Assembly (NCBI GenBank): GCA_019188255.1
Contig: JAETXT010000001.1
Location: forward strand, 3,472,001 to 3,536,000
Direction of reading: 5' to 3'
Source: Verticillium longisporum
Taxonomy: Eukaryota > Ascomycota > Sordariomycetes > Glomerellales > Plectosphaerellaceae
Length of the DNA stretch: 64,000 nucleotides
Below the pieces are notes generated by a model. It worked only from the letters and a program-made list of their open reading frames with translations, had not been told where the DNA came from and ran no database searches. Position numbers and translations under genes: made by a program. The first letter of the stretch is position 1, and each line of letters starts with the position of its first letter. Positions 47,008-57,321 of the stretch are shown piece by piece.

Positions 47008-48263
47008 TTTGCAAGACCTATGTGAGCGTCTTGGCTGTACGAGAGGGAATGAGTTTTTACTAGCGGGTTCCTCGTTTCGGGGCCACCCTTGTGGATTTTA
47101 GTTTCTGTAATACCACCAGGCGAGGATGATTGAGCGAGGCCTTTCACTAGGCCAGTCATTCTTTCTTTACGGGAATCTCGGAGTTTGGCTTGGGAGGTGG
47201 GGAGGGTAGCGGGCATAAAGTTCTCCCAGTACCAGATGCCTCCTGTCGTTAGGGACAAATATGGGCTCACGTTGCAGAAGAGGAAGCCAGTTGATGTATC
47301 ACGACTAGTGGGAAGCCTGATGGCGTTGGCTGAAGAAATCACACCAAACAATGAACACATCTGAAACACAATTGTCGAAGCATTGCGTGCGTGCCTGATG
47401 TCTGCGTGTCCGCTTACCTCGTGGACTTATGGACCTCAGCCAGGGTCGGAGTTGGCCCGGACGAAGCTAATCAGTCGGTACCTGGTGCAGGATGGCAGCA
47501 TTCGCAGTAGATATCCTTCGAGCGGTACGCCTGCTCCGCGGGTAGCTTGGGAAGGGTCAGCGCAGCCTTGGCGGCAGCCCTGGGGCTTGATTGGGAACAT
47601 ACTGCTTCCCAGCAGAGACATGCGGCATCTCACATGCATGGTCCTAGCCAGAAAGGACGCGTTCCCAATGTCCTAGCCAGCATTGCTTCAGGACGTGCGG
47701 CAGGCAGAACAGGAGCGAGGCCGAAAGATCACAAGGGCCGATTACGTCGTAGGACAGCCGGGTTTCGCCATTGTCTAACACAGCTCCATCATCGTGTAGG
47801 TAGTTCATTGGAAGGTTCCGCGAACGTGCTTGCCTACGACGCGTAGGGCAGGAGAGAGGGGGTTGTGTGGTCGTTGCTGGACAAGGATGGAGCTAGAACA
47901 TGACATCATAGAACGACAGCCCCTCCTTCCACCCTCCACCTCAAACCTGGCCCAGCGCCGACGCCCTCCTTCTTGATGGAGAGGGGAGGTGCAGGGCTAC
48001 CCCGAATGACATCACAGGTCGAATCATACGGAAAGACAGACGGAGACTGCATCGTGAGGCTTGGAAGACGCGATTTACTTGCTGGCGCGTTGGCCTAAAC
48101 GGCAGCCGCGGCCTTAGTACATAAGGATGCTGTTTTTCCGCCAGAACAAAGATTCCTTCGACTTCATCATCATCCGCACAACATCCACAAGAAAACATCT
48201 TCATTATATCCATCACCTTGAACAACAACCTTCTATAGCTACCAAAGGTCATCACAAGCAAAT
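47008..48263. other. Intergenic region upstream of the CsbD-like gene
   Basis: The 1.26 kb show no coding signal. The distal part is the nfs1 3' flank. The proximal part carries three AGGGG/CCCCT motifs and a leader rich in CATC and CAACA just before the ATG. Confidence 0.55.
47857..47986. promoter_or_regulatory. Cluster of three STRE-like motifs (AGGGG/CCCCT) upstream of the CsbD-like gene
   Basis: AGGGG occurs at 47857-47861 and 47982-47986, and CCCCT at 47920-47924, within about 280-410 bp of the ATG at 48264. In yeasts this pentamer is bound by Msn2/4-type zinc-finger factors under stress. The motif is short and occurs by chance in GC-rich DNA, so this is suggestive only. Confidence 0.3.
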
Positions 48264-48803
48264 ATGTCTGCCAACGACAACACGTCTACCCTCAAGTCCT
48301 ACCTCGACTCGGCTACTGGCGCGGCCCAGAACCTTGTTGGTAGCATCACGGGCAACACAGCCGACCAGAACAAGGGCGAGGCCAAGCAGCAGAAGGCCGA
48401 CGCTGAGTACAGCGCCTCGCACGCCACAGCCAAGCTTCCTGGCTTCAGCGCGTCCTCTTCCGGCGCTGTCACCAAGGACGACCCCGATCCCGCCGCCGGC
48501 TCGTGGAACCAGACTGTGGGCCCGGCCAAGGAGGCCGGCGGTGGACACGTTGGCTCCCAGAACCACAAGGATCAAGGCCGGCAGCAGATCCTCGTGGGCC
48601 AGCAGCAGGAGGCGAAGGGTCAGGTCAATGACTTTGCGTCTGGCGTCGGCAACCGTCTCCAGGGCTCTGTTGGAGGCGCCGTCGCTGGCCTGACAGGTGA
48701 CAAGAGCGGCCAGCAGCACTACCAGGACCTTCACGACACGGGCAAGACGCAGCAGCGTGGAGCCGAGCACGACATCCAGAAGCAAGCCGAGGCAAAGCAG
48801 TAA
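48264..48803 (+). CDS. CsbD-like / Hmp1-type hydrophilic stress protein
   Basis: Intronless, 179 aa. The protein is highly hydrophilic and rich in Gln, Ala, Gly, Asp and Lys, with no Cys. It has CsbD-like repeats: LDSATGAAQNLVGSITGNTADQNKGEAK near the N-terminus, and QEAKGQVNDFASGVGNRLQG followed by SVGGAVAGLTGDKSGQQHYQ near the C-terminus. Fungal relatives are often annotated as mismatched base pair and cruciform DNA recognition protein, after Ustilago Hmp1, and are strongly expressed in conidia or under stress. DNA binding is not evident from sequence; a disordered hydrophilin-type protectant fits equally well. The leader with CAACAACAACC and the context CAAATATG support this start. Confidence 0.88.
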   Translation: MSANDNTSTLKSYLDSATGAAQNLVGSITGNTADQNKGEAKQQKADAEYSASHATAKLPGFSASSSGAVTKDDPDPAAGSWNQTVGPAKEAGGGHVGSQNHKDQGRQQILVGQQQEAKGQVNDFASGVGNRLQGSVGGAVAGLTGDKSGQQHYQDLHDTGKTQQRGAEHDIQKQAEAKQ

Positions 48804-49995
48804 GGGTTGACACAGAGGCAGGCGCGTGGTGACGATGAATGGACGCGAGCGAAACACCTAGAGTCGACAGACACTTGATACCCCGGATAAGGCATGGAGG
48901 CGGCAGTTAAATTATTATAATACGAACACCTCAGTTCCCCTTTACCAGTGATTGATTCCATGTTGGGAGTTGTGTGTCGCTGCAATGGGTTGTTGGTGTA
49001 GGGTCTTATTGGGGAAAGCGGTACTAAATGTGACAATTGGTAAAGTCAGGCAGGAGAAGCTTGCTCAGTGGGGCTTCAGCATGTGAGACAGGTCTAGATC
49101 ACTAAATGCCCTACGTACTATGTACGCCGCGAAGCAAGGGCAGCCAACCCACTACGTCGTCGGGCGCATGTCGGCCTGCAGGCTGCATTGCCCCCTAACC
49201 CATGTGGCCAACGCCCAGTGGACGCTTTGTTGGGAAACACGGCGCTCGCCTGGTCTCCCAGTGCGCTGGATATTCTCCCCCATCTGCAAGACCTGCCATT
49301 CTGCCATCAGCCCTCATCACTCCTGTCAGCGGCAGGCCTCAGCCTTCAGATGACAGCGATCGACTGCTCTCCACTTGCGTACCGAACGATAGAATCCCAT
49401 CCAAACCGGGCCGGCGGGGTCGGTCGCTTGGCCTAGCACATGGTATACGACTCTCGACAACCCTCTCGCTCCCTACCTTACCCTCAACCCAAACATCTTG
49501 CGGTCCTGGCCCACTACAGACCCCGCACGCTTGCTTCCCAGCCTCCCGCCTGTGCTCTTTCGCCCAGTAGCCAGCAGCGCTTCTCCTGCATCTACAGGGG
49601 GCACTGAGCCCACGGTTTGACCGCCGTTGCAGCAGCATGAACGGAGAAGCACTCGCTAACGCAGGCCAGACAAGCCAGACAGGCATCTTGCGGCGGCGCG
49701 GGGCGAAAGGGGGAGGGGCGGCGCCTGTGAATGCTGTGAGGGATGGACGCACTGGCCCTGATGGGGCGGCAGCAGGTGGTTCAACCCTCACCATCCTCCC
49801 ACTCGCAACCGAGGGTCGCACACCACCTCGAACCTTGCGGTTGCGCACCTCCTCGTCATCGTTGTCGCCTCTTTCACACCACAGTCTCTGCCATTTCCCT
49901 CGTACTGCCACACCTGTCCTGATCGTCCCAATTGCTCCCACTGCTCCCCGACTCACCCGGATCGCTCTCTTGAATACCGTCTCTATGCCCTCAAC
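48804..49995. other. Intergenic region between the CsbD-like and one-TM genes
   Basis: The 1.2 kb contain no gene I can support. A frame of 136 codons (49637-50047) overlaps the next start but reads as low-complexity Pro/Ser/Arg. The last 200 bp are pyrimidine-rich, typical of a promoter or leader. Confidence 0.55.
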
Positions 49996-50840
49996 ATGGA
50001 AGAACTCGCGGCGGCCCCCCAGCAGTGGACCATCATACTCGCGTTGACCGCCCTTTGTCTGTCTCTCGTCGTCCTCGGCCAGCTCCTGGCCTCGCATGCT
50101 GCCGCCTACCTGGCAGCGCCCCGCGAAGCTGCCCTCCTCCTCGACGCCCTCGATGCCTCTATAGAAGAGAACGAAAGCTATGACCGCGACCTGACCAAGG
50201 TGCCCCGCCTTGAGGATAAAATCCGACTCGTCCGCCTCTTGCGCGACATCCAGCGAGCCGGCGATGATCTGCGCGAGGCCTTGTGCGCCCTGTTCGTAAC
50301 GAGCGGGCTCGATGGGGACGATAATGACGAGCTAGCCAGCTTCAACACAACTACGACACTGAAAGCGAGCGCGAGAGTCCTGTGGGCTGTCACGCGACGC
50401 GATCTTGAGGAGCGCAATCGCAGGCTGGACATGCTACGCATGCGCTTTCTTGTAGTCTACCTCGGCATCGTAGCGGAGCGGGCGCCTCCAGCAGTTGAGA
50501 AGCAGCCGTCTCCAAAGGAGAAGGAGAGGAGGCAGGAGAGGGAGTCGGAGAAACTTGGCACTGCTGCCGTCGCAGCCTCCAAGATCCCCCAGCGCCCACC
50601 ATGGCCCCAACGCCGGCGATGCTCCTCTCACGAGCACTAAATGAGGAGATCAAAAGAAAGCCACCGCTGCGGAGGCTGACAACACAGGCTATTGGGCATT
50701 CATCCAACGCAAGACCTAGCCACCGTACCGGGTGGGCTGGGGTCGTTGAGGAGCTGCAGAGGAGCCCAAAGCTGCAGGCGAGACACGCTTTTATCGAGAG
50801 ATCGATTGAGCAGGAACTCGCATTAAGCAAGCTGCCGTGA
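49996..50840 (+). CDS. Conserved fungal protein with one N-terminal membrane segment, apparent single-base deletion
   Basis: A hydrophobic segment (WTIILALTALCLSLVVLGQL) follows 10 residues after the start. Then come a charged helical region (LLDALDASIEENESYDRDL, KIRLVRLLRDIQRAGDDLRE) and a Lys/Glu-rich linker. At the C run 50586-50590 the raw frame changes to an Arg-rich end. With one more C it continues as AMLLSRALNEEIKRKPPLRR, LTTQAIGHSS, HRTGWAGVVEELQRSPKLQ and ARHAFIERSIEQEL. That C-terminal pattern is, from memory, shared by uncharacterised Sordariomycete proteins. The span of 845 nt becomes 282 codons (281 aa) with one added base, and there is no GT/AG pair placed to make an intron. 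Function unknown. Confidence 0.7.
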
Positions 50841-51228
50841 CTGGCAGTGTAACATTCAACTACACAACGAGACGACCGCATGTAAAGACATGAAGATCAG
50901 CGGCACACCAGCCCACTCACGACTTACTGATGATGCTGAAAACAAGCGACGGGGGTAGCGCGGAGCTCACGGCCGACGGTCGACACCCTAACAAGTATAT
51001 GGGATATGAGAGCACACTAGGTGCGACACGAGGAATGGCGAGACGCCTGACGAGTTTCCTTAACAATCTTGACACAACACTTCACTTAGAGTAGATACCC
51101 CTTTCCACAGCATTGGTTCCTTTCGATTCGGCCCTGTCGTCCACTTCACTACACCTTTTCCCTTATGGCTGCTTGTGCTTTTCTTTGGCGGCGGTGTTGC
51201 TGTCTCATGTGGTTATCCAAAACTCCTT
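50841..51228. other. Convergent spacer
   Basis: The 388 bp between the one-TM gene and the carboxymuconolactone decarboxylase-like gene show no coding or RNA signal. Confidence 0.6.
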
Positions 51229-51952
51229 TCAGTGAGCAGCCAGCGCATCGGGGCCTGTGGCATTTCTTTCGCCGACTGTGTATCCCAGGTAGTTAGCATG
51301 TTGCGCCAGACAATAGAAAACCGCCTTTACACGTACCATCCAGCGCCACGAGGAATCTGCTCACACAGTTGTAGCAAGCAACCTATCAGTATCGTTAACA
51401 GCCGTTCTCCCGGATCCCCCCTCGCATGACTGGCGGAAGAGGACCTACCGTTGCCACAAGCTCGACAATCTCCCTCTCACCGAACAAACCCTTGACCTTG
51501 GCAAACGTCTCGTCAGAGACCTGCACGTTCCTCGTCATTTCATCCGCCAGCAACAGCGCGGCCCACTGCCCCTCCCCAAACAACTCCGTCCCCTCAGCCG
51601 CTACGCTCGGCTCGGCCACGTCTCCGGCCTGGCCCTTGAGCCAGTCCATGGCGGCCTGCGGGACGCCAGCGCCGACGGCGAGGGGCGCGTGATGCATCCA
51701 CTCATACCAGGCGCGGTTGACGACAGCGACGCGGGAAATGGCGAGCTCGCGCAGGTCGGCGGGGACGATGGTCTGCGTGCGCACGGCGCCGAGGAAGGAG
51801 TTCCAGCCGTCGGCGACGGGCGGGCTGTGGAGGAGGGTCAGGTCGAGGGGCTGTAGGGGGCGCGGGGCGCGGCGGGCGGTGATGCGCGAGACGATGGCCT
51901 CCTCGGCGGGGTCCGCTGGCTGGGGCGGGTTGGGGGTGTAGGGCAGGCGCAT
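51229..51952 (-). CDS. Carboxymuconolactone decarboxylase / AhpD-like family protein
   Basis: Three exons (51952-51449, 51382-51337 and 51275-51229) total 597 nt and 198 aa. Donors are GTAGGT and GTACGT, and a GCTAAC branch-like site precedes the last acceptor. The family core is visible: LDLTLLHSPPVADGWNSFLG, LRELAISRVAVVNRAWYEW followed by MHHAPLA, ELFGEGQWAALLLADEMTR, and the C-terminal CYNCVSRFLVALDVG. Enzymes of this family include 4-carboxymuconolactone decarboxylases and peroxidase-like AhpD proteins. The CxxC of AhpD is not obvious here, so the reaction is undetermined. Without the two small 3' exons the frame would end prematurely after VATVG. It is divergent from spt16. Confidence 0.87.
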
Positions 51953-52874
51953 TGTCACGGTTGTGCAGGCGATGATGGTGGACTGCGGGGCTTGCTTGTG
52001 AGGGGTTCGCTGAAAGCGTTTCGCAAGGCGTTGCGCGTGTGAGAAAAAGAGACTTGTATTGATTAGGAGGAGTATGAGCTGTGCATGAAGAGGCATCTAG
52101 AGCTGGTATATATGTAGTGAAAGCCGATGCCTCGGGAAATACCCACGGCAGTCCGACCGGTCCACTTCCCGAGAATCGGCGCCCGAAGCCGGGTAAGTGC
52201 TATTCCGGCGTTCCGATGGTTCTGATGCTGATGCAGAGGGAATGACCTGAATGGCATGGATGCGAAACTCAAAGAATACTGTTGCGAGTCTCTGAGAACA
52301 CACGAAGATGCCAGTCGTGCTAAATTTGGAGGAGAGAACACTCCTGAGATACCTACTGGAGCAGGCAGGATGGGTTCCAAATCAACCATACCGAAACTTC
52401 GCCGACTAAACTAGTCCGCACAGTAGGTATCTTACCCTGCCTTGTGTGTGCCGGTGGGAAAGGGAAATTTCTGTACCGACCAAAGAGAGCCTTTGAGGAC
52501 GTTAATGAACTCTCGGTGCCCACCAGTCGCGAAACTGATTTGTTCTTATCTCCGGGGTTACTAAATACAACACCACCTGAAGAGTGATTGCGTTGAAAGA
52601 CGAACCACGGAGGACTACAACCACAGGGAGTGATCGACAATCCGTTGTCCGTGCGAGGGGCCTATCCTCCTTGGGAACGATAGTCACGTGATCTCCCAAT
52701 TAACGCGCGACCCCATTATTTTTCGCGTCACTGGGGACACGGCAGGTAGCAGTAGACGTGCAACGGCTACCAAGCAAGCCTGGTCCTCGCCCACCTACGC
52801 CAACCCCAAACCCAGGGCCGTTGGTTTCGTCCTTCACCACGTCCCTTCGACTTGCTTTGCCGGCATCCGCAACC
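51953..52874. other. Divergent promoter region, CMD-like gene / spt16
   Basis: The 922 bp between two divergent starts show no convincing gene. Small frames on the minus strand near the CMD-like start probably belong to its leader. Confidence 0.55.
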
Positions 52875-55800
52875 ATGGCCGACATCAAGATCGACACCAA
52901 GGTATTCCAGGAGCGCATCACCCATCTTGCGACTGCCTGGAAGAACGACCAGCGCGGCAGCAATGGCATCTTCAACGGCGCCACATCCATGCTCGTCATG
53001 ATGGGCAAGGTCGAGGAGGTTCCCGAGCTGCACAAGAACAATGCCATGCACGTGAGTCAATCCACCGCGCAAAAGCGCCTCCAACATCCTCGTCGCGATT
53101 AAGAAATCTAATGCCTGGTCTAGTTTTGGCTTCTCGGCTACGAATTTCCGACGACTTTGATGCTCCTGACCGTCGATACGATATACATTGTCACGACTGC
53201 GAAAAAGGGTGAGCCTGCGCTCTGCTGCCTAAACCGCGCAGCGCGACTTGCTAACATGTCCAGCCAAGCACCTTGAGCCCCTCAAGGGCGGTCGTTTCCC
53301 TCTCGAGATTCTCGTGCGAGGCAAGGATGCCGCGGAGAACCAAAAGATCTTTGTCAAGATCGCCGATACGATCAAGGCAGCAGGCGTAAGTCGCCAACAG
53401 CCACGAATCGGGTTCGACAAGTCGTGGTACTCTACTAACAGCATTTGACTATACAGAATAAAGTTGGCATCATCGCGAAGGATACTTCGAAGGGCCCCTT
53501 TGTCGACGAATGGAAGAAAGTCTTCGCCGAAAACTGCAAGGATGTGGAGGAAACCGACATCTCCCCAGCGCTTTCTCAGATCGCCTTCTCCGTCAAGGAC
53601 GAGTCGGAGTTGCGCGCCATGCGCACCGCCTCCAAGGCTTGCGTCGGTCTCATGACGCCTTACTTCCTCGACGAAATCACCGATATCGTGGATGGCGACA
53701 AGAAGGTCAAGCACAGTGCCCTTACTGATCGCGAAGACAAGAAGCTGGACGGCGCAAAGATCTGGCAGAACCTCGTGCTGCCCAACTCGACGTAGCTCCC
53801 TTCAGATATGGATACCACGCAACTAGGCTGGGTCATGGGACCCACGGTCCAGAGTGGCGGCAAGTTTGATCTGAGGATGGGTGTCGAGAGCAACGACGAC
53901 CCCTTGCATCCGGGCATCATCATTGCCAACATGGGTCTGCGATATAAATCCTACTGCTCCGCCATTGCCCGAACTTACCTCATGGACCCCAACAAGGCGC
54001 AGGAGAGCACCTACAAGCTTGTGCTCAACATTCACAACATGATCATCAAGGAGATCCGCGACGGTGTTGTCGCCAAGGAGGTGTACACCAAGGCTCTGGC
54101 TATGATTAAGTCGAAGAAACCCGAGTTGGAGAAGCATTTCCTGAAAAACGTGGGCTACGGTATTGGTCTGGAGAACAGGGACCCGACCCTCCTCCTTAGC
54201 GCCAAGAACTCCAGAGTTCTGAAGGACGGTATGACCCTAGTTGTCACCACCGGTTTCAGCGACATTGAGAACCCTCAGCCCCAGGACAAGAACAGCAAGA
54301 CGTACTCAATGGTCATCACGGACACAATCCGCGTCACTTCGAGCGAGGCTGTCGTGTTCACTGGCGAGTCGCCCACCACGGCCGATGCTTGCTCTTTCTT
54401 CTTTGAAGGCGAGGAGGAGACGGCCCCGACTCCCAAGAAGGAGAAGAAGGATGGTCGCGTTGGTGCTGTTGCTACCAAGAACATCACCTCGACCAGACTA
54501 CGATCAGAACGCAACGCTCAGCCTGACGATGACGCGGACCAAAAGCGCCGTGAGCATCAGAAAGAACTCGCTTCAAAGAAGCAGAAGGAAGGCCTGGCGC
54601 GGTTCTCCGAGTCTACGGCTGGCCAAAACGGCACCGAGATCAAGAAATTCAAGCGTTTCGAGTCATACAAGCGGGACAACCAACTTCCCCCCAAAGTGCG
54701 GGACTTGTCCATCGTCGTCGACGCGAAAATGGGCACGATTATTCTCCCTGTCATGGGCCGGCCCGTGCCCTTCCACATCAACACGATCAAGAATGCAAGC
54801 AAGAGTGACGAGGGAGACTGGTCGTTCTTGCGTGTCAATTTCCTGTCGCCCGGCCAGGGTGTTGGTCGCAAAGACGATCAGCCATTTGAGGATGCCACAG
54901 CCCACTTCGTCAGGAGCTTGACATTCCGTTCCACGGACGGCGACCGCTACCAAGAGATTGCCACACAGATTTCGAATATGAAGCGTGACAGCAACAAGAA
55001 GGAACAGGAGAAGAAGGAGCTGGAGGACGTTGTCGAGCAGGACAAGCTCGTCGAGATAAGGAGTAAGTGAATTCTCGAACATGGACAAGAACACAGCCAA
55101 GCTAACATGATGCAGACCGCCGCCCGGCTGTTCTCGACAACGTGTTCCTGCGCCCAGCGATGGAAGGCAAGAGAGTACCCGGCAAGGTTGAGATTCACCA
55201 GAACGGTATCCGCTACACCTCGCCGCTCCATGGCAGCCAGAGGGTGGACGTTCTCTTCTCCTACGTCCGACAACACTTCTTGTAGCCCTGCCAGCACGAG
55301 CTCATCGTCATCATCCACATCCATCTCAAAGACCCCATTGTCTACAGTAACAAGAAGAAGACGAAGGACATTCAGTTCTACCGCGAAGCGACCGACATCC
55401 AGTTCGACGAGACTGGCAACAGGAAACGTAAGTACAGGTACGGCGATGAGGACGAGTTCGAGCAAGAACAGGAGGAGCGCCGTAGGAGAGCGGAGCTCGA
55501 TCGCCTCTTCCAAGGCTTTGCGCAAAAGATTGCCGAGGCCGGTAAAAACGAAGGCATCGAGGTCGACATGCCGCTGCGAGACCTTGGGTTCCACGGCGTG
55601 CCGTTCCGCAGCAACGTCTTTATTCAGCCCACTACAGACTGTCTGATCCAGGTCGTGGAACCCCCCTTTATGGTTCTCACGCTCGACGATATCGAGATTT
55701 GCCACCTGGAACGTGTGCAGTTCGGTTTGAAGAACTTTGATATGGTCTTTGTCTTCAAGGACTTCTCGCGGGCCCCATACCACGTCAACACGATTCCTGT

Positions 55801-56215
55801 CGATTTCCTTGATGCCGTCAAGGAGTTCCTCGGCTCGTCTGACATTGCCTACTCGGAAGGTCCTCTCAACCTGAACTGGCCTACCATTATGAAGACTGTC
55901 ACGGCCGACACGCACCAGTTCTTCATCGACGGCGGCTGGTCCTTCCTGCAGGCTGAGTCTGACGACGAGGACGGCGGTGAGGAGTCGGAGGAGAGCAACT
56001 TTGAGATTGACGACGACGACCTTGACGAAGCATCCGAATCGAGCGAAGAGGACTCAGACTTTGGCTCGAATGCCTCTGACGAGGATGACGCAGACATGAG
56101 CGATGAGGACGAGGGCGAGGACTGGGATGAGCTCGAGGCCAAGGCCAAGAAGCGAGATCGCGAGAGCGCTCTCGAGGAGGACGAGGGTCGCAACAAGAAG
56201 AAGCGCAAGCACTAA
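52875..56215 (+). CDS. spt16: FACT complex subunit Spt16, two in-frame TAG codons
   Basis: Five exons (52875-53051, 53124-53208, 53264-53385, 53457-55062 and 55116-56215) total 3090 nt, 1030 codons, the normal Spt16 length. Domains are an aminopeptidase-like N-terminal domain (about residues 1-440), a dimerisation and middle domain ([54 protein letters not shown]) and a very acidic histone-binding tail ending NKKKRKH. FACT (Spt16-Pob3) dismantles and rebuilds nucleosomes during transcription and replication. All splice joins preserve frame, but TAG interrupts it at 53793-53795 (between LPNST and LPSDMD) and 55283-55285 (between RQHFL and PCQHE). From memory of related fungal sequences, the second site is Gln and the first is Gln or Lys; CAG to TAG is one C-to-T change. 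No intron of usable length removes either stop. For an essential gene, sequence error is the likeliest cause. Confidence 0.93.
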
Positions 56216-57321
56216 AGGCTGTGCAGGTGCGTTGCTGACGAGGTGGGGGAGGGGGTTGCGCCGGATTCTGGTCCTCCGTTGCCGGCACGAGGCTGGTCGA
56301 ACGTGTTAATAGGCCCCGCGAATTGTGCTTTTTTGGCAAAAGGAAATGAAGGGAGAAACAGAGACCGGGAAGGTGTTTTCCTTATCTCGCGTTGTATCAA
56401 AAAAATTGTATCTTTTGCGGAATTGTTTCCTGTATTAGAACGAAATCTTGCTGGTTTCTGGGCTCGCGGGGGAGGAGCTAGCTGTCTCGAGAATTCATCT
56501 ATAAGCTGGCGAAGCGGAGGTTGCTTGAAACCAAGGGGATTGTTAGCTGAATCAATTGTCCATCCAATGGCACGCATGAACTTGGACGAACAAATGCAAA
56601 CACCCTGTGACATAATGGAGAAGATTCTGCCATCTAGCCAGCACGTGGGTGATACGAACTGTTTGATCGAGGGCCGGTAAGCATCATCACGGGCAGTATT
56701 CGAGGGAGAGCCAGCAGACCTAGCACTTCACACTCATAGTCCATGTTACATAGCATGCCCACGACAACCTCAGCTCCGCATCACAAATTCATCTTGAAGC
56801 GGAAAAAGAAGAAATGGGGAAAACTTTCTATTCATCACTACGCCGCCGAACGCCAGGCCCAAGCAGGTCCAAGGGGCAAAGGGCTACCTGCATCTTCCAA
56901 TCTGCCACCCGTGCCCCCCGTCCTGCCAGGCCACCGAAACATTGAGAAAGGGGTAAAACTGAATTGAAGGCATAGTCCACCCAACAACCAAGCTGCACAA
57001 AGAGCTAGAGAAGCAAACAGAAACCGAACCAGCAAGGCAAACCGGAGACGTAGACCCTCAAATTTAAATCAATTGCAGGTGATGGCGGGAGGAAAGAAGT
57101 AGTCATACACTGTCATTTCGTCCCTATTGCCCTCTACGAAACCAAGGCCCCGTTGCAGCACCGCTGCAGCAGCAGCTATGAGAACATCACGTCCGCGGCA
57201 GGAACGACAGCGGCGAGGCGCGGCGTCGACCTGCGGCCGCGCTGGCCAGGGAGGCGACGCTGTGTGAGGGCCCGCTCGAGGCGAGGGAGACGAGTCTGCG
57301 CTGGGACTCTTCGCGCGCCTC
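56216..57321. other. Convergent spacer between spt16 and cdc50
   Basis: The 1.1 kb contain only short frames with no domain. The basic frame at 56743-56967 (KRKKKKWGKL) was considered but lacks support. Both 3' untranslated regions should lie here. Confidence 0.55.

Noticed and set aside
49339..50097. 252-codon minus-strand ORF opposite the one-TM gene start
   Set aside because: Arg/Gly/Pro-biased shadow frame with no domain, overlapping a better supported + strand gene.
53793..55285. Reassignment of UAG as a sense codon to explain spt16
   Set aside because: No other intact gene in the window has an in-frame TAG, and several genes end with ordinary stops including TAG (cdc50), so code reassignment is unsupported.
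56743..56967. Small basic ORF downstream of spt16
   Set aside because: Only 74 codons, lies in a 3' flank, and matches no family I know; the KRKKKKWGK stretch is insufficient.
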